Shown: positions 24,050-38,813, numbered from the stretch's first letter. The stretch is 64,000 nt of DNA from Ligustrum vulgare (GCA_963555705.1 OY743168.1:21892139-21956138); one strand, 5' to 3'. The notes: generated by a model not told the origin, from the sequence alone. Made by a program: numbers and translations.

Positions 24050-25140
24050 GTGGAGTTTATTCAATTGAGATTTCGAAAGACATTTAAAGACTTTTTTTGA
24101 TGAACTTTTTTTAATGGATTTCATTGAATTTGATTGACTTTTATGAATTTATATAGACTTTTAAAGACTTTCGTGAACATTTATTTAAAAGACTTTCATA
24201 TACTTTCAAAGACTTTTATAGATTGATTTAAAAGACTTTCAAATACTTTTAAAGACTTTCACGGACTTTTATTTTTTAATTGAAAAACATAAACGCTAAT
24301 AGATTAATTTTCGTATGATGTGAATATGAATCGTTAAGAATAATTATATGTAAAGTGAATTAAAAAAAAAGCGTGAGAAATATAAATAGTTTTAAGATAG
24401 AGAAACATTTGTGATTAAAAAAATGGGGGGAAAATAAAATCGCATTTGATATCGACATAAAAATTGTACTATGTTCATAAAAAAATTTCTAGAGAAAATT
24501 TTTGAATCACTTTACTTATTATTATTTGTTTTGACACAATTTATTTATTATTTTTCTATAAGATCTTATAGAATTTTAGTTAGATTTATTTTCATAAAAA
24601 AATCGAAAAAAAGGATGAAAAAAAAGAGAGTCCAAATATAAAGAAAAAATATTTAAAATAAAAAAAATACAAAAAATTGAAGAGAAGAGAAGAGAAATAA
24701 TGATTTGTTTAGTCAAATGTTTAAAGTTTCTAAAAATAATATGAAAGAAGAAAAATATAGAATAAATAAAATTACAATTTAAAAGAATTTTTTTTTTTTT
24801 TTTTTTAATAAAAGTCTTTCAAAATCTTGGAGGTTAATGAGAGACAAATAAAGAGATTTTGTGGTTGTACTTTATGTTTAGAAGTTAGTACATAGAGGAT
24901 TTCGTAGGAGTTTTTAAAAGTTATCGATAATTTGAATAACACGGAACTTTTAAAGACTTTTAAAAGTCTTTATGCAATACACCATGACTTTAAAAGACAT
25001 TTTAAGAGTTTATTAAAATCTAGATTGAATAACTCAAGATTTTAATGGATTTAAAAAAGTCTAGATTGAATACCCCTAGACTTTTAAATTCCATCAAAAT
25101 CTTTAAATTTTCTTCCAAATCCTAATTAAATGAACCCCCT
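24050..25140. mobile_element. ~1.1-kb MITE-like element with AAAGACTTT arrays
   Basis: The left end 'ggagtttattcaattgagat' and the complement of the right end, 'ggggttcatttaattaggat', are imperfect terminal inverted repeats. Subterminal regions on both sides (24060-24270 and 24940-25090) are packed with short 'aaagacttt' and 'gacttttaaag' repeats, in opposite orientations at the two ends. No coding is seen. It ends about 250 bp upstream of the FANCM start codon, so it may border or overlap that promoter. Confidence 0.5.
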
Positions 25141-25311
25141 AAAAGATGATTTGAGAAATTGTGTTGTTTAAAAATTTTATTTTTTTGGCTTTTGCCAAAC
25201 AGAGCGTAAATCAAATTTACGGTCCTAGACTGAGCACATGTAAATTTGATTTATTTTTAGGCCGTTGAATTAAAAAGAAAAGGAAGTAGTCGTCCCCAAT
25301 TCAAAAGGCGC

Positions 25312-25320
25312 TCTATAAAA
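25312..25320 (+). promoter_or_regulatory. Candidate TATA box of FANCM
   Basis: 'tctataaaa' lies about 70 bp upstream of the FANCM start codon, in a GC-richer stretch that contrasts with the AT-rich transposon DNA before it. The spacing would leave a short 5' leader of roughly 40 bases. This is inferred from motif and position only. Confidence 0.45.
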
Positions 25321-25387
25321 CTTTGCCGCCACCGCCGTCGTTTCTCCGACCCGTCGACGGCGGATTCTTATACTCCAAGAGGTTCCA

Positions 25388-28300
25388 ATGGCCTCCACTT
25401 CGGCTCCGCTCCACATTATTGACGATGATGATGTAAGTGAAATTAATTAATTCCCTTTTTTTATTATGTAAACTCAGTTATATGTTTACAGGACTATATA
25501 TATATTTTTGATTTTTGTATTTGTAGGAATTTGACTGGGATGCAGCTGTGAGAGAAATCGATATGGCGTGCCAGAATACCGCTAAAGTCACTGGCACTAG
25601 CAAATGCACTTCAATTTCTAATTCAGATTTTAAATTTAATTCGAATATTAGTTTAATCCCAGATCAAGAAATTTCTAGAAACGGAAAACCCACCTTGAAG
25701 TTTGGTTCTTCTTCGGCAGCTAGGCAATCTACATTAGATAAGTTTGTTGTGATTTCGTCGAAGAACTCAAGTAAATTGGAGTTTGCATATGGGTTTCGTG
25801 GAAATAACAGTAATTCGAATAATAATGGCGATGAAATTGAGGTTGTTGCAGAGGGTTATGATATCGAGATGCTCAATGGATGCGTTCAGATAGATCCTGA
25901 GGCTGCCAAGACTTGGATTTACCCAGGTTTTTAAATATAGTACTAAGATCGATTATAATTTTGTAATTCTCTCCGGTATGCCAAATTCTCTTTCTTCATA
26001 TTCTGGGTGAAAAATGATAATGGGTGAAAAATGATAATGTGGTAACAAGGGTGCATTGTTGTATGTTTCAATTTCCCTTGCTCTGCCTGGCTTGAAACTG
26101 CTCTGCATTATTACTTTTTCTTTCGGCCCCCAGGGGTTGAGATTGTTTGAAGAGCTGTTAAAAGTTTTTGGATACTTTTTGTGTCCTTTCGAATGTCATT
26201 CTCGTGGAGTGTATTGTGTTTTAAGCAATTCCTTTGGAAAGTCAGGCTTTCCTGAAAACATTGGAAAAAAATTGATTCTTTTTATGCTCGTAATTTGGAG
26301 TTTGTAAAGATAAAATCTAATATTAACATTGTTATCTTTCAGTAAGATAGGTTGCCACTTTATTAAGTTCACCGAACATAATATTTTAAATCTGTTGTGA
26401 GTTTTTGCTAATATGATTTATATGATATTGACAATTTTTTTCTGAACAGTAAATATCCCCTGTCGTGATTATCAGTTCTCAATCACCAGGACTGCACTAT
26501 TCTCCAACACTTTAGTTGTGCTGCCAACAGGACTTGGGAAGACTCTTATTGCTGCAGTGGTCATGTATAATTATTTCAGATGGTTTCCGAAAGGTAATAT
26601 TATCTTCTTACCTCTTTGCTTCTCATTCCATCTAATTGTTTGAATTCATAGATATTTATCAGTTCGTATGATAATTATTTGATTTCTGTCTCACCTCATT
26701 TTGTGTCAGTGTAACCAAGCAAACCATTGGAACTAGTTCACGTATGTGACATAAACTTATTGGGAGTAAAGGCTAATTTGCTTTTGTTACATGAAATACA
26801 TTTATTCATTGTTTTACTGTTATTCTAATGACAAAATATGGTTCATAATATGAATTTTCTTCTGTGAAAGTATTATGTTAAAGTAAAATCTCAAAAAGTT
26901 AATATATGGGAGAGAAACTGGGGATGGCTGTAATTAATTTCTAGTGTTTTGGTAGTTATGGCATTTGTCTCAATCATAAATAAGTTTATACTAAAAGGAA
27001 TATAAAATTTCACCATTCCCCTTAATATGTATGCAGTGACTTGTCAAGTAATCTTGCATCATGTCTGATCATCGATGATTGTGCTGGTTTACCTTAATTT
27101 GTTGAGGAGCTATATTAGAAGATTCATTGTAGCATATTAAATTTTAATTGTTGCATACTTGGCAGGAAAAATTGTCTTTGCGGCTCCTTCTCGGCCACTT
27201 GTCATGCAGCAAATAGAAGCTTGTCATAAAATTGTAGGAATACCGCAAGTAAGCAATAGTTTACTTTGGTGTAGGTGTTTCTTGCTATTGTTCTAAGTAG
27301 GCAAGTTTTCATTAGTTTACATATTTGAAAGAGTTTGTCATTCAACTGATTGCAGGAGTGGACCATTGATCTGACAGGTCAAACGAGTCCTACAAGAAGA
27401 GCGAGTTTATGGAAAGACAAGCGAGTTTTCTTTGTTACTCCACAAGTGCTGGAGAAGGATATACATTCTGGTTTGTTTCTTAACTTGTTAACCTATCCTT
27501 CTGAAAGAAACTTTAGTATTTCATATTTGACGATCATAGAAGAGCATACAATAATCTGATACATAATACATTATTGCTTTTAGATTTAAGGCTCCTTTAA
27601 TTTTGTTGAATGCATTAATCTTCTGAAGATATAGAAAACTATGAGAATCTATACATAACTATACATATATATAATAATAGGATAACCATCACCATTTTAC
27701 GACATAGTTTCCCGCCCATTTTCACTTGCCATTTTATTACGTTTCTTATTTTTATCAATTTATTTTAATACATGAATTAAGAAAGTTCAATTAATGCATG
27801 TAGTAAATGTTTTATGAGTTTGTGAAAAAAAATATCTATAAAAAGTCAAATTATATATTATTTTTGTTCTTTTGATAATTATTGCATTATTTTGAAGTCG
27901 AAAAATATGCAATATGGGTGTCAAATCCTAGATCACAACGAGAAGTTTAATACAAGCTAAGAAATGAGAGTAAACTCTAAACATATCATTCGTAAAATCG
28001 TTTTAAATACTAAATGTACAAGTTTTACGTATACTTTTTACTTTTTTCAACATCCAATCTTTTTATTTATCTCATTTAAGTTCTAAAATGATACCTATAA
28101 TTTATTACCTAAATTCAATTTGACTTAAATAATTAATTTTGAATATTTTTCTTATCAAATTGAAAGAAATAATAGATATTTGATATTTCTAAATAAATTC
28201 AATCAAATCATTTAATTTTCTACAACTTTAGGTTCCGATAAACTCATTGGTTCAATTTGTAAAATAGGTGTTAGCAAAATCATCTATATATCTATCCTTA

Positions 28301-31300
28301 TATCTTTTATCTATCTATCTATCTATCTATCTATCCATATATAATAATAGGATAATCGTCACCATTTTACGCACATAGTTTTCCGCAAATTCTCACTTGT
28401 CATTTTAGGAAATTTCTTATTTTTATCAATTTATTTTAATACTTGAATTAGGAAAGTTCAATTAATGCATGTAGTAAATGATTTATGGATTTATGAAAAA
28501 AATATAGGACTGCGTATAGGTTTGTACGTGTAAGTTTAACAAATTGCAACATTTAATTTAAGTTTTAGCAATTTTTTATTTTTTAAAATGTTTGGTAAAT
28601 TTTGTTTGTAATGTATTTGCTTTTTTATATGTAATGAAAAGAAATATTTGTTTAATATATTTAAATGTCAATTATTACATTAAGATAGTTAGTACAAATT
28701 CTTATAGTGCTATACGGGGAGTCGATAAATTAATTCTGTAAATGTCTATTAGCCTATTTATTTCATTTTACGATTTGAAAATTGTAAACATTTCAACTTT
28801 TGTAAATCAAAAAACCGTAAGCTCGACTTCAATCATCAAATCAAATTTGTAAAGTACAGAATAAGTTACATGTTCATATCTTGCTTCGCCTAAATAGACT
28901 AAGAAAACTAGATAATGAATAATTAGTTGTTAAAAAAATATGCAAGTCGCAATTTTATGTTTTACTTTTCTGAGTATTTTTCATTATATATAAATGCACA
29001 TTTATATTTTGCATTGTATTTTTACAACTTATTCAATAAATAATTGTCAATTATATCTTCCGTGCATCACACGGGTGGGATTACTAGTTATCAAAATAAA
29101 TATATTGCTTTTGAAACTTGACACAAGGTTTAACAATTCCTTGGAGAAAATTCTGTGAATTCCTAGTGCTTGACACTCTTGGTATCAAGAAAACAGTTCA
29201 TTCATGCAGTTGAAGCACTTCTGTATCTTCAGAAAAGTATCATAGCAAGCATGTGGTCACTTCATGGAAGCATTCTTAAAAATAATACACAAAATATAAT
29301 TTACGAATATTATTTAAAATCTTGGGATATGTAAGTTGTCTCCCTTTTATTCTTTGTTTCCTTTCTTTTATTTGTTTCCTTTTCAGATCTTCTCCTTGGA
29401 TGTTAGGGGTAAATGAGGGTTATCTTGGAAAATGAAGTCTATAAGTGAAGCAGTTTTTTGCGACTTCGATATAATAAAATTCATTCTTTCAGTAGAATCT
29501 ATTATCTATTATCTTTTTCATTTCTATCAACTGGTTTAATTAAGCTTTATACCATGCCAACCTAACTCATCAAACATTAATAATTAATTTAGTTGAAAAG
29601 GCCATTAATAATTAAGCATCCTCAGTGGTATTGTTATGCAGCCAGAATAACATTGGTGAGAGAACACGTGACGGTTCTATCTATCACTGGTATTTAAGAT
29701 AGAGCTGAGGACATTTTTTTTTTTCTTTTCGGATCTTTTACTTGGCTATTTGCTTTCTAGGGTCATGGTTAACACCATTTTGAATTGGATGTTTACGTCA
29801 TTCAAAGTGATTTTGATTTACCATGTCCAAATTTTTGTAGTTTTCTTGGTTATGGATTTTTTCTTGATTGAACATTACAGGTTCATGTTTGGCGAAGCAT
29901 CTGGTTTGCTTAGTGATCGATGAGGCTCATCGTGCAATGGGAAATTATGCTTATTGTGTAGTAGTGCGTAAGGTTTGCCACTTTATTTTTCTCATGTTCT
30001 GGGAGCTTTTAATATTTATTTCTGATTTTTCTTTTAAGTCATTATACTAGCGGATCAACTTGGCATCTAGATTTCAATTACTCAAGTTATAGGCTCGATT
30101 TCCCATGTAATTTGTTTTAATTTTTGTTTCTTTGCCTTACCCATTCTTGGAAAGTGGTAAGAGCGGTCGATTTGGAGTGAGGGAGACTGTGGACTGTCAA
30201 AATAATGGTGGTCCTTCTCTATTAATTTCTTCTCCCTACACCTATGATATGGTGTACTTCACGTTCTGGAGAAATCTGTGGCTATAATTCTTGATATCAG
30301 TGGTTGCTTAGGAGCATGCTCCTCATTTCTTGAATATACTAGCAGTCACGACCATTTCAGTCTGTTATTCTAAAATTTAACTAATAACATCGATGAAAAC
30401 TTTTCAGTTGATGGATATTTCTCTGCAACTAAGAATATTAGCACTGACTGCAACACCAGGATGTAAGTGCCCTTTCTATTTGTCTGGTTTTCTCAGCATG
30501 TTTGGGTGGGCTTATAAGCAAACTTATAAGCACACCCAAGCATTCTTACATTTGACATTCTAACTCCTTCACTTATTTTATATTTTGCAATGGTAATTAT
30601 TTAGCTAAACATCAGACGATCCAGAATATAATTGACAACCTTCAAATATCAACACTTGAATATCGAAATGAAAATGATCCAGATGTACTCCCGTATGTGC
30701 ACGAGAGAAAGATTGAACTGATGGAGGTACTAGGACTCTTTCTTTCCCGAACTCGCACTAGAAACTGTACTATTTTTCAAATTGTCACTGGTCTTGGTAG
30801 GTCCCCATGGGCAAAGAAGCTGCTGAAACATATAATTTGCTTGGGGAAGTTGCACGGCCATTTGCTGCACGACTTTCTACTTTTGGATTGCTTCAGAAGA
30901 GAGACTTCCAGACAGTATGTTTTTATCCTTGATGTCTTTCAAATTTTGAATGTAGTAGACATTTATCTAATTTGTTGTTCTAGTAGATTTGTTTTTATGC
31001 TGTGAAATGCAATCATAGAGGTAAAATATATGATTGTACCTTTTTTCTGTGAGTCAATCGACTATCTAAAATCAGATATGATCAAACAACTCTAGATGGA
31101 TTATTTAATTTTCTTTCTTCATTTTACCAATTCTGTAAGTACTTTTGTTTTCCCAGTCCATATTTTGGCTGCCACTTGGACTCTCAGACATTTCTTTCCC
31201 ATGTATGTTGCCCTAAATCAAAACATTAGATGAATTGAAAGGCACCAGCGGGTCTCAAAATCATTTTACTTAGTGATAATTTATTCACAACTCTACATGC

Positions 31301-34300
31301 TATTGCGCCATATTTGGTCTTTGATAAATGACTGGTAAATGGGGTTCAGAATTTCTGTTAGGTTATACAAGACCTCAAAGAATTTGTAATTTAGCTGGCA
31401 TGCTCTGTATACTTCAGGAATTGAAGAAAAAGTTAGATGTAGTGTAGGGTGTGGGATTTTGCTATCTTTCATTGCACATGCTCGATTGGACATTATGAAA
31501 ATCTTTACTCCACATGTACTACTTTTGGTTAGAGATGTAATTAAAGTATCGTTACTCAAAGGAACTGCAAAATGAATTGCGAATAAAACTTTTATCATGC
31601 ATTCCATGATTTCATCTCTTCCCCATTAGCAATTTCCTTGTCTAGTTTTGGTTTCTTCATCTATCTAATTGACACTCCAAATGTGCATGTTAATTAATCA
31701 TCTCATCTAAAAGTTTAAGTTGTTTGAGAGGAGACTTGCTTATTTATTTAAATGTATCTTCAACACGCAACTTCATGTGCAGGATGGATTCACATTTTAT
31801 AAAACACATGATATCTGACAATTATTTATCAATGGGTGCCAATAAGACTTAGACTTCAACCCGTGTCTTTTTGCCTAGTCATCGATACCATTTTAACCAC
31901 CATATTTAAAAGTTTAAGCGGTTAGAGGGGGTAAATTGCAGCATGCATCTTTATTGATTTTCTAATTAGGACCTTTACTTCATTTTCATATTCTTATTCT
32001 TCTCTTAAAACTTGTCGCTGATTATTGACAGTTGAGCCCATGTGATTTACTTAATTCAAGGGATAAATTTCGCCAAGAACCGCCTACAGAACTGCCTCAA
32101 ACCAAATTTGGAGAAATTGAGAGCTATTTTGGAGTTCTTATAACACTTTACCATATAAGGAAGTTGCTCTCAAGCCATGGAATAAAGCCTGCTTTTGAGA
32201 TGCTTGAAGAAAAGATGAAACAAGGGTATGAGCCTATCAACATTTAAATAAGCTTTTCTATCTGCAGAGGTTTCACATTCCCAAAAATCTATCCAAATAT
32301 CTTGACAAAAATGTATTTAGCAAACCTTCTGTTAACATAGTGGTCTTTAATAACACTGCTACTTTATCATATTAAAAATGTTTAGAGTTACTACTAAGTA
32401 TTGAATCTGTTCGCTAAATTTGTTTGCATAAGTTGCCAAAACACCTTAACTTTCTTGCAAGCTCTATTATTGCAGGTCTTTACGAATAATTAGTAAAAAT
32501 GAATTTCTTTTGAAAGCCGAAGTTTTGATGCATCAAACTGTATCCCATGGTGCCCCTAGCCCCAAATTAGCGAAGATGCTGGAAGTGTTGATAAATCATT
32601 TCAGTAAGTAGCATATCAGCTTTTCTGTTACGCAATACATCCTTCAATTCCATGGCATTCTTACTGCTTGCTGAATATAATTCTTATCGATTTGGCAGTC
32701 TTCATTTCTCGACTTCAAGTGCTTGGAGAAAATATAAAACAGTAATTGTGTGAGGCAAAAATAGCACAAGTCAGACAAACTAAAAAGATGAAAATGAAAC
32801 AATGTTAAATTATATGTTCTCTTTGACTGAATTTATGGCTGTTAATAAGTTTTTTAACAGATGTCCCCCCTCCACCTTCTCAAACTCCCACACACCTTCC
32901 CAACCCATGAAAACTGGCGACACATTTATATATCTAACTTCAATAATAAGGGTTCTAAGTGGAACCCAAGGACTAGATAAGCTTAATAAAAAATCTTACT
33001 GGATAATTCTTCATTTATTTGTTATAGAAATAGAAAAAAGGAAGTTTTGACTGTTTCAAGTTCACATAAATGGTACTCTTAACCACCTATCAGACTGAAA
33101 TGCCCACAAAATAGCAAAGCATAATTAATCAAATTAGATATTATTATCAGAGAAATAAGGAAGAACCCTTAACCAGTTGACCCTGATCAATGATCAGGAG
33201 TTGGTAAGAACTCCTGGGTGTGATAGATGGGACAATACTCTAGATGACAAAAAATTGGAGCAATTCATTAAATATTAATAAACTTTGCCATTCTTAAGAA
33301 ATTAATTATGCCATGGACAATATCTAATATACTTTTTACTGGCTACGAAGTTAGATTGTGCTGTTTATAAGAAACTTGTCCCCACCCCCCCACCACAACC
33401 AATTTGATACTCAATACTCTTAACATTCAAACTTACTAGTATCAGGATAACTCAAGGTTATTAGTTGTAGGCCCTAATTAAATCTATCAACAGTGAACTA
33501 GTCAGTTTTTTGGGACTATTCATTAAATCAAAGTGGTGATTTTTTTAAAAAAGCAAATCACCAACACATCTTCAATGGGTTTTTAGGCTCCACCAAAGAA
33601 GGATAATGGGGGTTAGGGTACTCCTACAATAAGATAAATGAACTCGCAAGAATAAAAGGGAAGTAGCATAAACCTGTCCTCCAAAAAGCAACAAATGTAA
33701 ACAAAGCACTAAATGAGGTGGTATTATCTCCCAGAATCAAAGAAAAAGAATTAAAAGTAGACTAAAGACCTCTAACACTAAGGTTAATATGTCCGCCTAT
33801 CTGCACCGGAGTGCGTAGTCGTCTTGGAAGGTCTAGACCATACTCCTAGTAGCGGCGCAGTTCCCATCCCACATTGACAAGTGAGTCAGCCATACCTAAA
33901 TCAAAAAATAAAAATGATGATAACGTGTCATATGTTGAGATAATATGTTACTAGTTTCACATCCGTGCGATACACGAGCATATTCCATTGAGTTAATAGA
34001 ACCAGAAATTGCATGAACATATTAAACTATTTAATAGGAAGTAACGAATCAACAATAATGGCATGTCATGAGTCCTAGGTCAATGGGGAACTAAATAAAG
34101 AAACTCAAAATGCAAAATCTCGAAGAAAATCAATAACACGGTCTTTTCTGTGGCATTTGACGCAAGATTTTCACGTGTTGCAGTTGCAGGTTGAATATGA
34201 AAATCCGGTTTATTCTATCATGTCCAAAGAGAGGTGATACAAAAACCTACATTTTCTTGTCCTTGCAAGACTTTAGAGGATCTAACAGATTCCTCAAAGT

Positions 34301-37300
34301 CCAAAAGGGAATTCCCTCCTGCTTAAAAATAAAAGTAATGCATCAGTCCTTGAGCTGAACTATCACGAGTAAACAAATGTATTAAAAAATAATAATTATC
34401 AGCTGAAAAAAATATGAACCTGTGATTCGGCTGTCATTTGGGGTCACAGGAAGACTTGATCGCAGTTTTTTCGTTCTTGGAGATGAATGAATGCTCAGGT
34501 CTGGGAAAGGAACTGAGAAATCAATGTTCCATGGAGAAACTTGAATCTGATGATTACCCATGATATCTTTGCCCCATTGAACCTATTAAATGTGTGGTAG
34601 TGGCAATCATATTAGAGATTCAAGGAGAGCATTATGATATAGCCTCCGTTTCGTAAACCGTTTATAAATAACACATTTCCCCAAACCACTTTGTAACCAC
34701 ACATTTCTCAAAATCACTTTTCAATTACATATTTTACCTTGAAAACATCATATTCTTTGTTTTTTTTTTTTTAAAAAAAAGGTTACCAAAAATAGAGGCA
34801 TAGACTCCAAATCTTTGCTACAAACTACTCAACAAATTCCCAAGCTGTGTGGATTTGCATTTAGGAGACCTCCAAATGTTTTAGTTCCTTAGCCTACTCA
34901 TAGTTAACCTAATACTATGAATAAGATAAATCTTCAAAAAGAAAGCAGGAACCAACACAAAAGATGAACAACAAACTTTAAGTGCAATTGACAAATTAAA
35001 ATCTTTTGTATACAAAGAGCATTGTAAGAATAGTTAGAATGTATCATCAAACATCTCCATTTCGAGTTTGGCCATCTATAGGAATCCACATCACCAACTC
35101 CAGTCACCACTCCACAACATCTTAGAAGGCACAAGACATTGATTTAAACAAAATGCATCAAAGAGGAAAAACATAGTAGGATGCTGGATTGAATTTCATA
35201 AAACCTTCTCTCTGAAGAATCATCTAAATCAAATTTCATTTTGAATCTTGTCCCAAATCTAAACAGTATAGGATTTCTAAGATGCTAACTTATTTGACGC
35301 GAAAGGAGGATTATGACTTCATAACACAAAAAATACCAGTATAATAGCCATTTATCTATTAGAAGGACCCTAAATTTATGTATGAAAACCCAAATTAATT
35401 TCCCAGAACGTAATCCACATAGACAGAGGAAATGAAACTTGTGAGATAATAGCAAAGTAAAAAGAAAGCATCACCAAAAATCATATCCAAGTATTGGTTT
35501 TCTACGTAGTCATGCAAGCTGTCAAATATAAGTGAGAATTCTTTTTTTTTTTTTTTTTGGGTAAGTGATTTTGGTTGGAGAGTATAAAGTGAAGTGAGCT
35601 TTGATGTTTTGTTGCAGAATAAAGAAAGAGAGAGGAAGAAGAGAGATGGGATGGGGAGTGATTGGGAGGGTTTGTATAAAAAAGTTGATAAATATCATAA
35701 AATTCTGTTGAATGACTTTACACTGCAGTTATGACATACAACTGATGCAACCTCATTAATCTGGAAATTGCCCACTACTTTGATAACCTACTACTTAAAT
35801 AATTGTGTAAAACTGGAAAATAGAAAGGAAAAAAAATATAATTATAAGATTCTGTTGACCAATTGAGATCTGGTCAAAACTAATTGGCCAGAATCTCAGT
35901 TGGCTTCAATAATATATAGATATATAGATTTAAGGGTCCGTTTGATTGCGATGGTGGAATTTGGGTGCAAAGAAAACAAATTTCATGGAATTGAATTCCT
36001 GAGAATTAGAAGTTTAATGTGTTTGATTGGTTTAAATTTTTAGGTGGAAAAAGTAGAGAAATTTTCAAGTTTTGTTGTTTGATTGACATTATTTTTCATG
36101 GAAAATAAAGCAAAATTTTGCTATTTCAATCATTTATTTATTTATTTTTTAATATTCTTCATACATTTGTACTTGATAATAATAATGTTAATTTTTAGGA
36201 AAAATAAGTCAACTAGTAACAACAAAAAGGACCAAACGAGGCTAAAATGGTTTTTAACCTAAGGTGGAAAACCAATTCCCACCATAGTGCCAAGAAAACC
36301 AATTCCTCAAAATCAAGGAAAATAACATATTTCGAGAAAAGTTGGAAAACGAATTTCATGAAAAATTTAGGCAATCAAACGGTACAAAAGTTGGAAAATG
36401 GAGAACTAAGGGAAAGAGTTATATGCTTTTTGCTACCTCCAATCAGCATTTAGATTTGATTATATGCAGAACTTGACAAATATGAATTCTGTTGCAGACG
36501 TGAAAAATCCAGGAAACTCACGGGTCATTATATTTTCAAATTTTAGGGGAAGTGTCAGGTAAAGATGATTTTTGACTTATTCAAGATAGAATGTTGATCC
36601 AAAATCAAATACAACCAATGTTTCGATGATTATTTTTAGGGACATCATGAATGCATTGACAAACATCAGTGAGATTGTAAAAGCTACTGAATTCATTGGT
36701 CAGAGCTCAGGTTCAAAACCTCGTTCCCTTTTTCATTTGAAATTATACTCCCATTGCTAGGTATACATGCATAATTGTTTCAGAATTTTCTGTTGCCTTT
36801 TTATTTTGTATTTTACCTGATAGGTGACTGATTGAATCAATTATGGATGTAAAAAAATAATGCCTTGTTCAATTTATGTTAAAAGTTTGTTTTGGACTTG
36901 TCTTCATAAAGCAGTCATCTATAATTCGTAGACATTTCTGTCTAGCTTGGGAACTGAAGCTGCTGATTCTTAGTTTTTTCAACAACAGACAATGGAGCTA
37001 CATAGCCTTCCAACACTGGTTCTCTTGTTGGACACCTCATTGAATTGTGTTGATCTTATTGTGCTTGGGATTCAATCACAAAGTCTAATATTAATGATAT
37101 ACATATTGATTAAAAAATATATTTTTATCAACGAGTCTTCTTATTGAATGTTCTTGTTTATTCTTCCTTTTGATCTAAAAATGTGAAAGATGATGCCATA
37201 GCCATCTTAGTGAATATATTTATTCGTATCTTTTATTTATCTAATGCAACATCTGAGTTGATAAATAGTTCAATTCCTACTTTCAAGTCTTCCTCTCTTC

Positions 37301-38781
37301 AAAGGCTTATGATTTTGTTGTCATTCAACTTACTTTTCAACTATGAAGAATCCTCTGCCCGAGGATATCCTATTAAAAATTTGTATGGAAATTTAGCGGA
37401 ACTGAACTTAATAGTACTTTGTCACCTACTCTAGTCATTGATATCTGCAGGAAAAACATTGAAGGGACAATCACAAAAAGTTCAACAGGCTGTATTAGAG
37501 GTAATTATTTTGCTTTTGGGGTGTTTGCAATTTGCAGTTGTTTACTTGACTTGTCTGTATAGAAATTTCGCACAGGTGGTTACAATGTAATTGTTGCGAC
37601 ATCAATTGGTGAAGAAGGTCTAGATATCATGGAAGTTGATCTTGTGATATGTTTTGATGCTAACGTCTCGCCTTTGAGAATGATTCAGCGGATGGGGAGG
37701 ACTGGAAGGAAGCATGAAGGACGAGTGGATATCCTTCTCTTTCCTAAATAATTTTTTTCTTGGGGTTGATGCTTTGTTTAATCTATACGTGCATTTAGTA
37801 AGCATTAAGTATCATTTGGAACAACAAAACATCCTCAACGATCTTTTACTAGTTTTGGCGTGTGAAGGGTCGGAATTGAAGGGTTACATGCGAAAGCAGG
37901 TGAACAGCAAGGCCATTAAGAAACATATGAGCAATGGTGGAATGAATAGCTTTAATTTCCATTCTAGTCCAAGGATGGTATGCTTTTTCCGCTTAGTTGA
38001 ATGAGGTCGATTTTAATTTCATGGTTGCTAACAATTAACATCTTGATTGCACTATGCATCTGCAGGTTCCCCATATTTTCAAGCCAGAAGTTCAACTGGT
38101 TGAGATTTCAGTTGAACAATTTGTTCATCGTGGAAAGAAAGTTAAAGATGATCACCTTAGTCAGACGCCTGCATATAAAACCAAATTAACGGATGCAGAG
38201 ACAAACATTCTTGACAAGTACTTCTACTCTACTAGAGAGAAAGATTGGAGACCGTCACTGATTGCCTTCCCTCATTTCCAGACATTTCCCTGCAGTGTGC
38301 GCAGTGTGGCACATTCATCTATGACAGGAATACTTATAGATACAATGCAAAATCTGCAGGGATTATCATTTTCTACAGACAGCAAAACTTCTATGACTGA
38401 GGTTTTTTCTTTAGCTTTGCTTGATTCCTAGACGTGTGGTATCTTTCGTATGTCATGACTTGTTATCATGGTTCAGGATGAAAACTTTTCAAAGCCCTGT
38501 TTCAGATTAGAAGCTGAGGAACTGTATGACAAAAACACTAAAGGTGAGTGTCAGTGATAACTCGGTGGGCTTAGTGGTTCATTTAGTACACAATCGAGTA
38601 CTTCCTTTCACATGGCACTTGGAGGTCTGAAAATACACGAGAGACTTTTCCTATTGTCTAAAAAATTTAAATCACCATAAACCTCACCTATTGTTATAGG
38701 TCCATAACTTAATCATCTAATTTGTATAAGTTTTAATCTCAGAAAGGTTGGTTTCAGATGTTATTTTCTGAATTATATTTA

Positions 38782-38813
<32 letters not shown>

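Noticed and set aside
25290..25320. Possible E2F-like GGCGC site upstream of FANCM
   Set aside because: The sequence 'aaaaggcgc' only partly fits the consensus and would need binding data.
36247..36453. 68-codon frame in FANCM intron 11
   Set aside because: It lies mostly within a MITE and has no conserved features.
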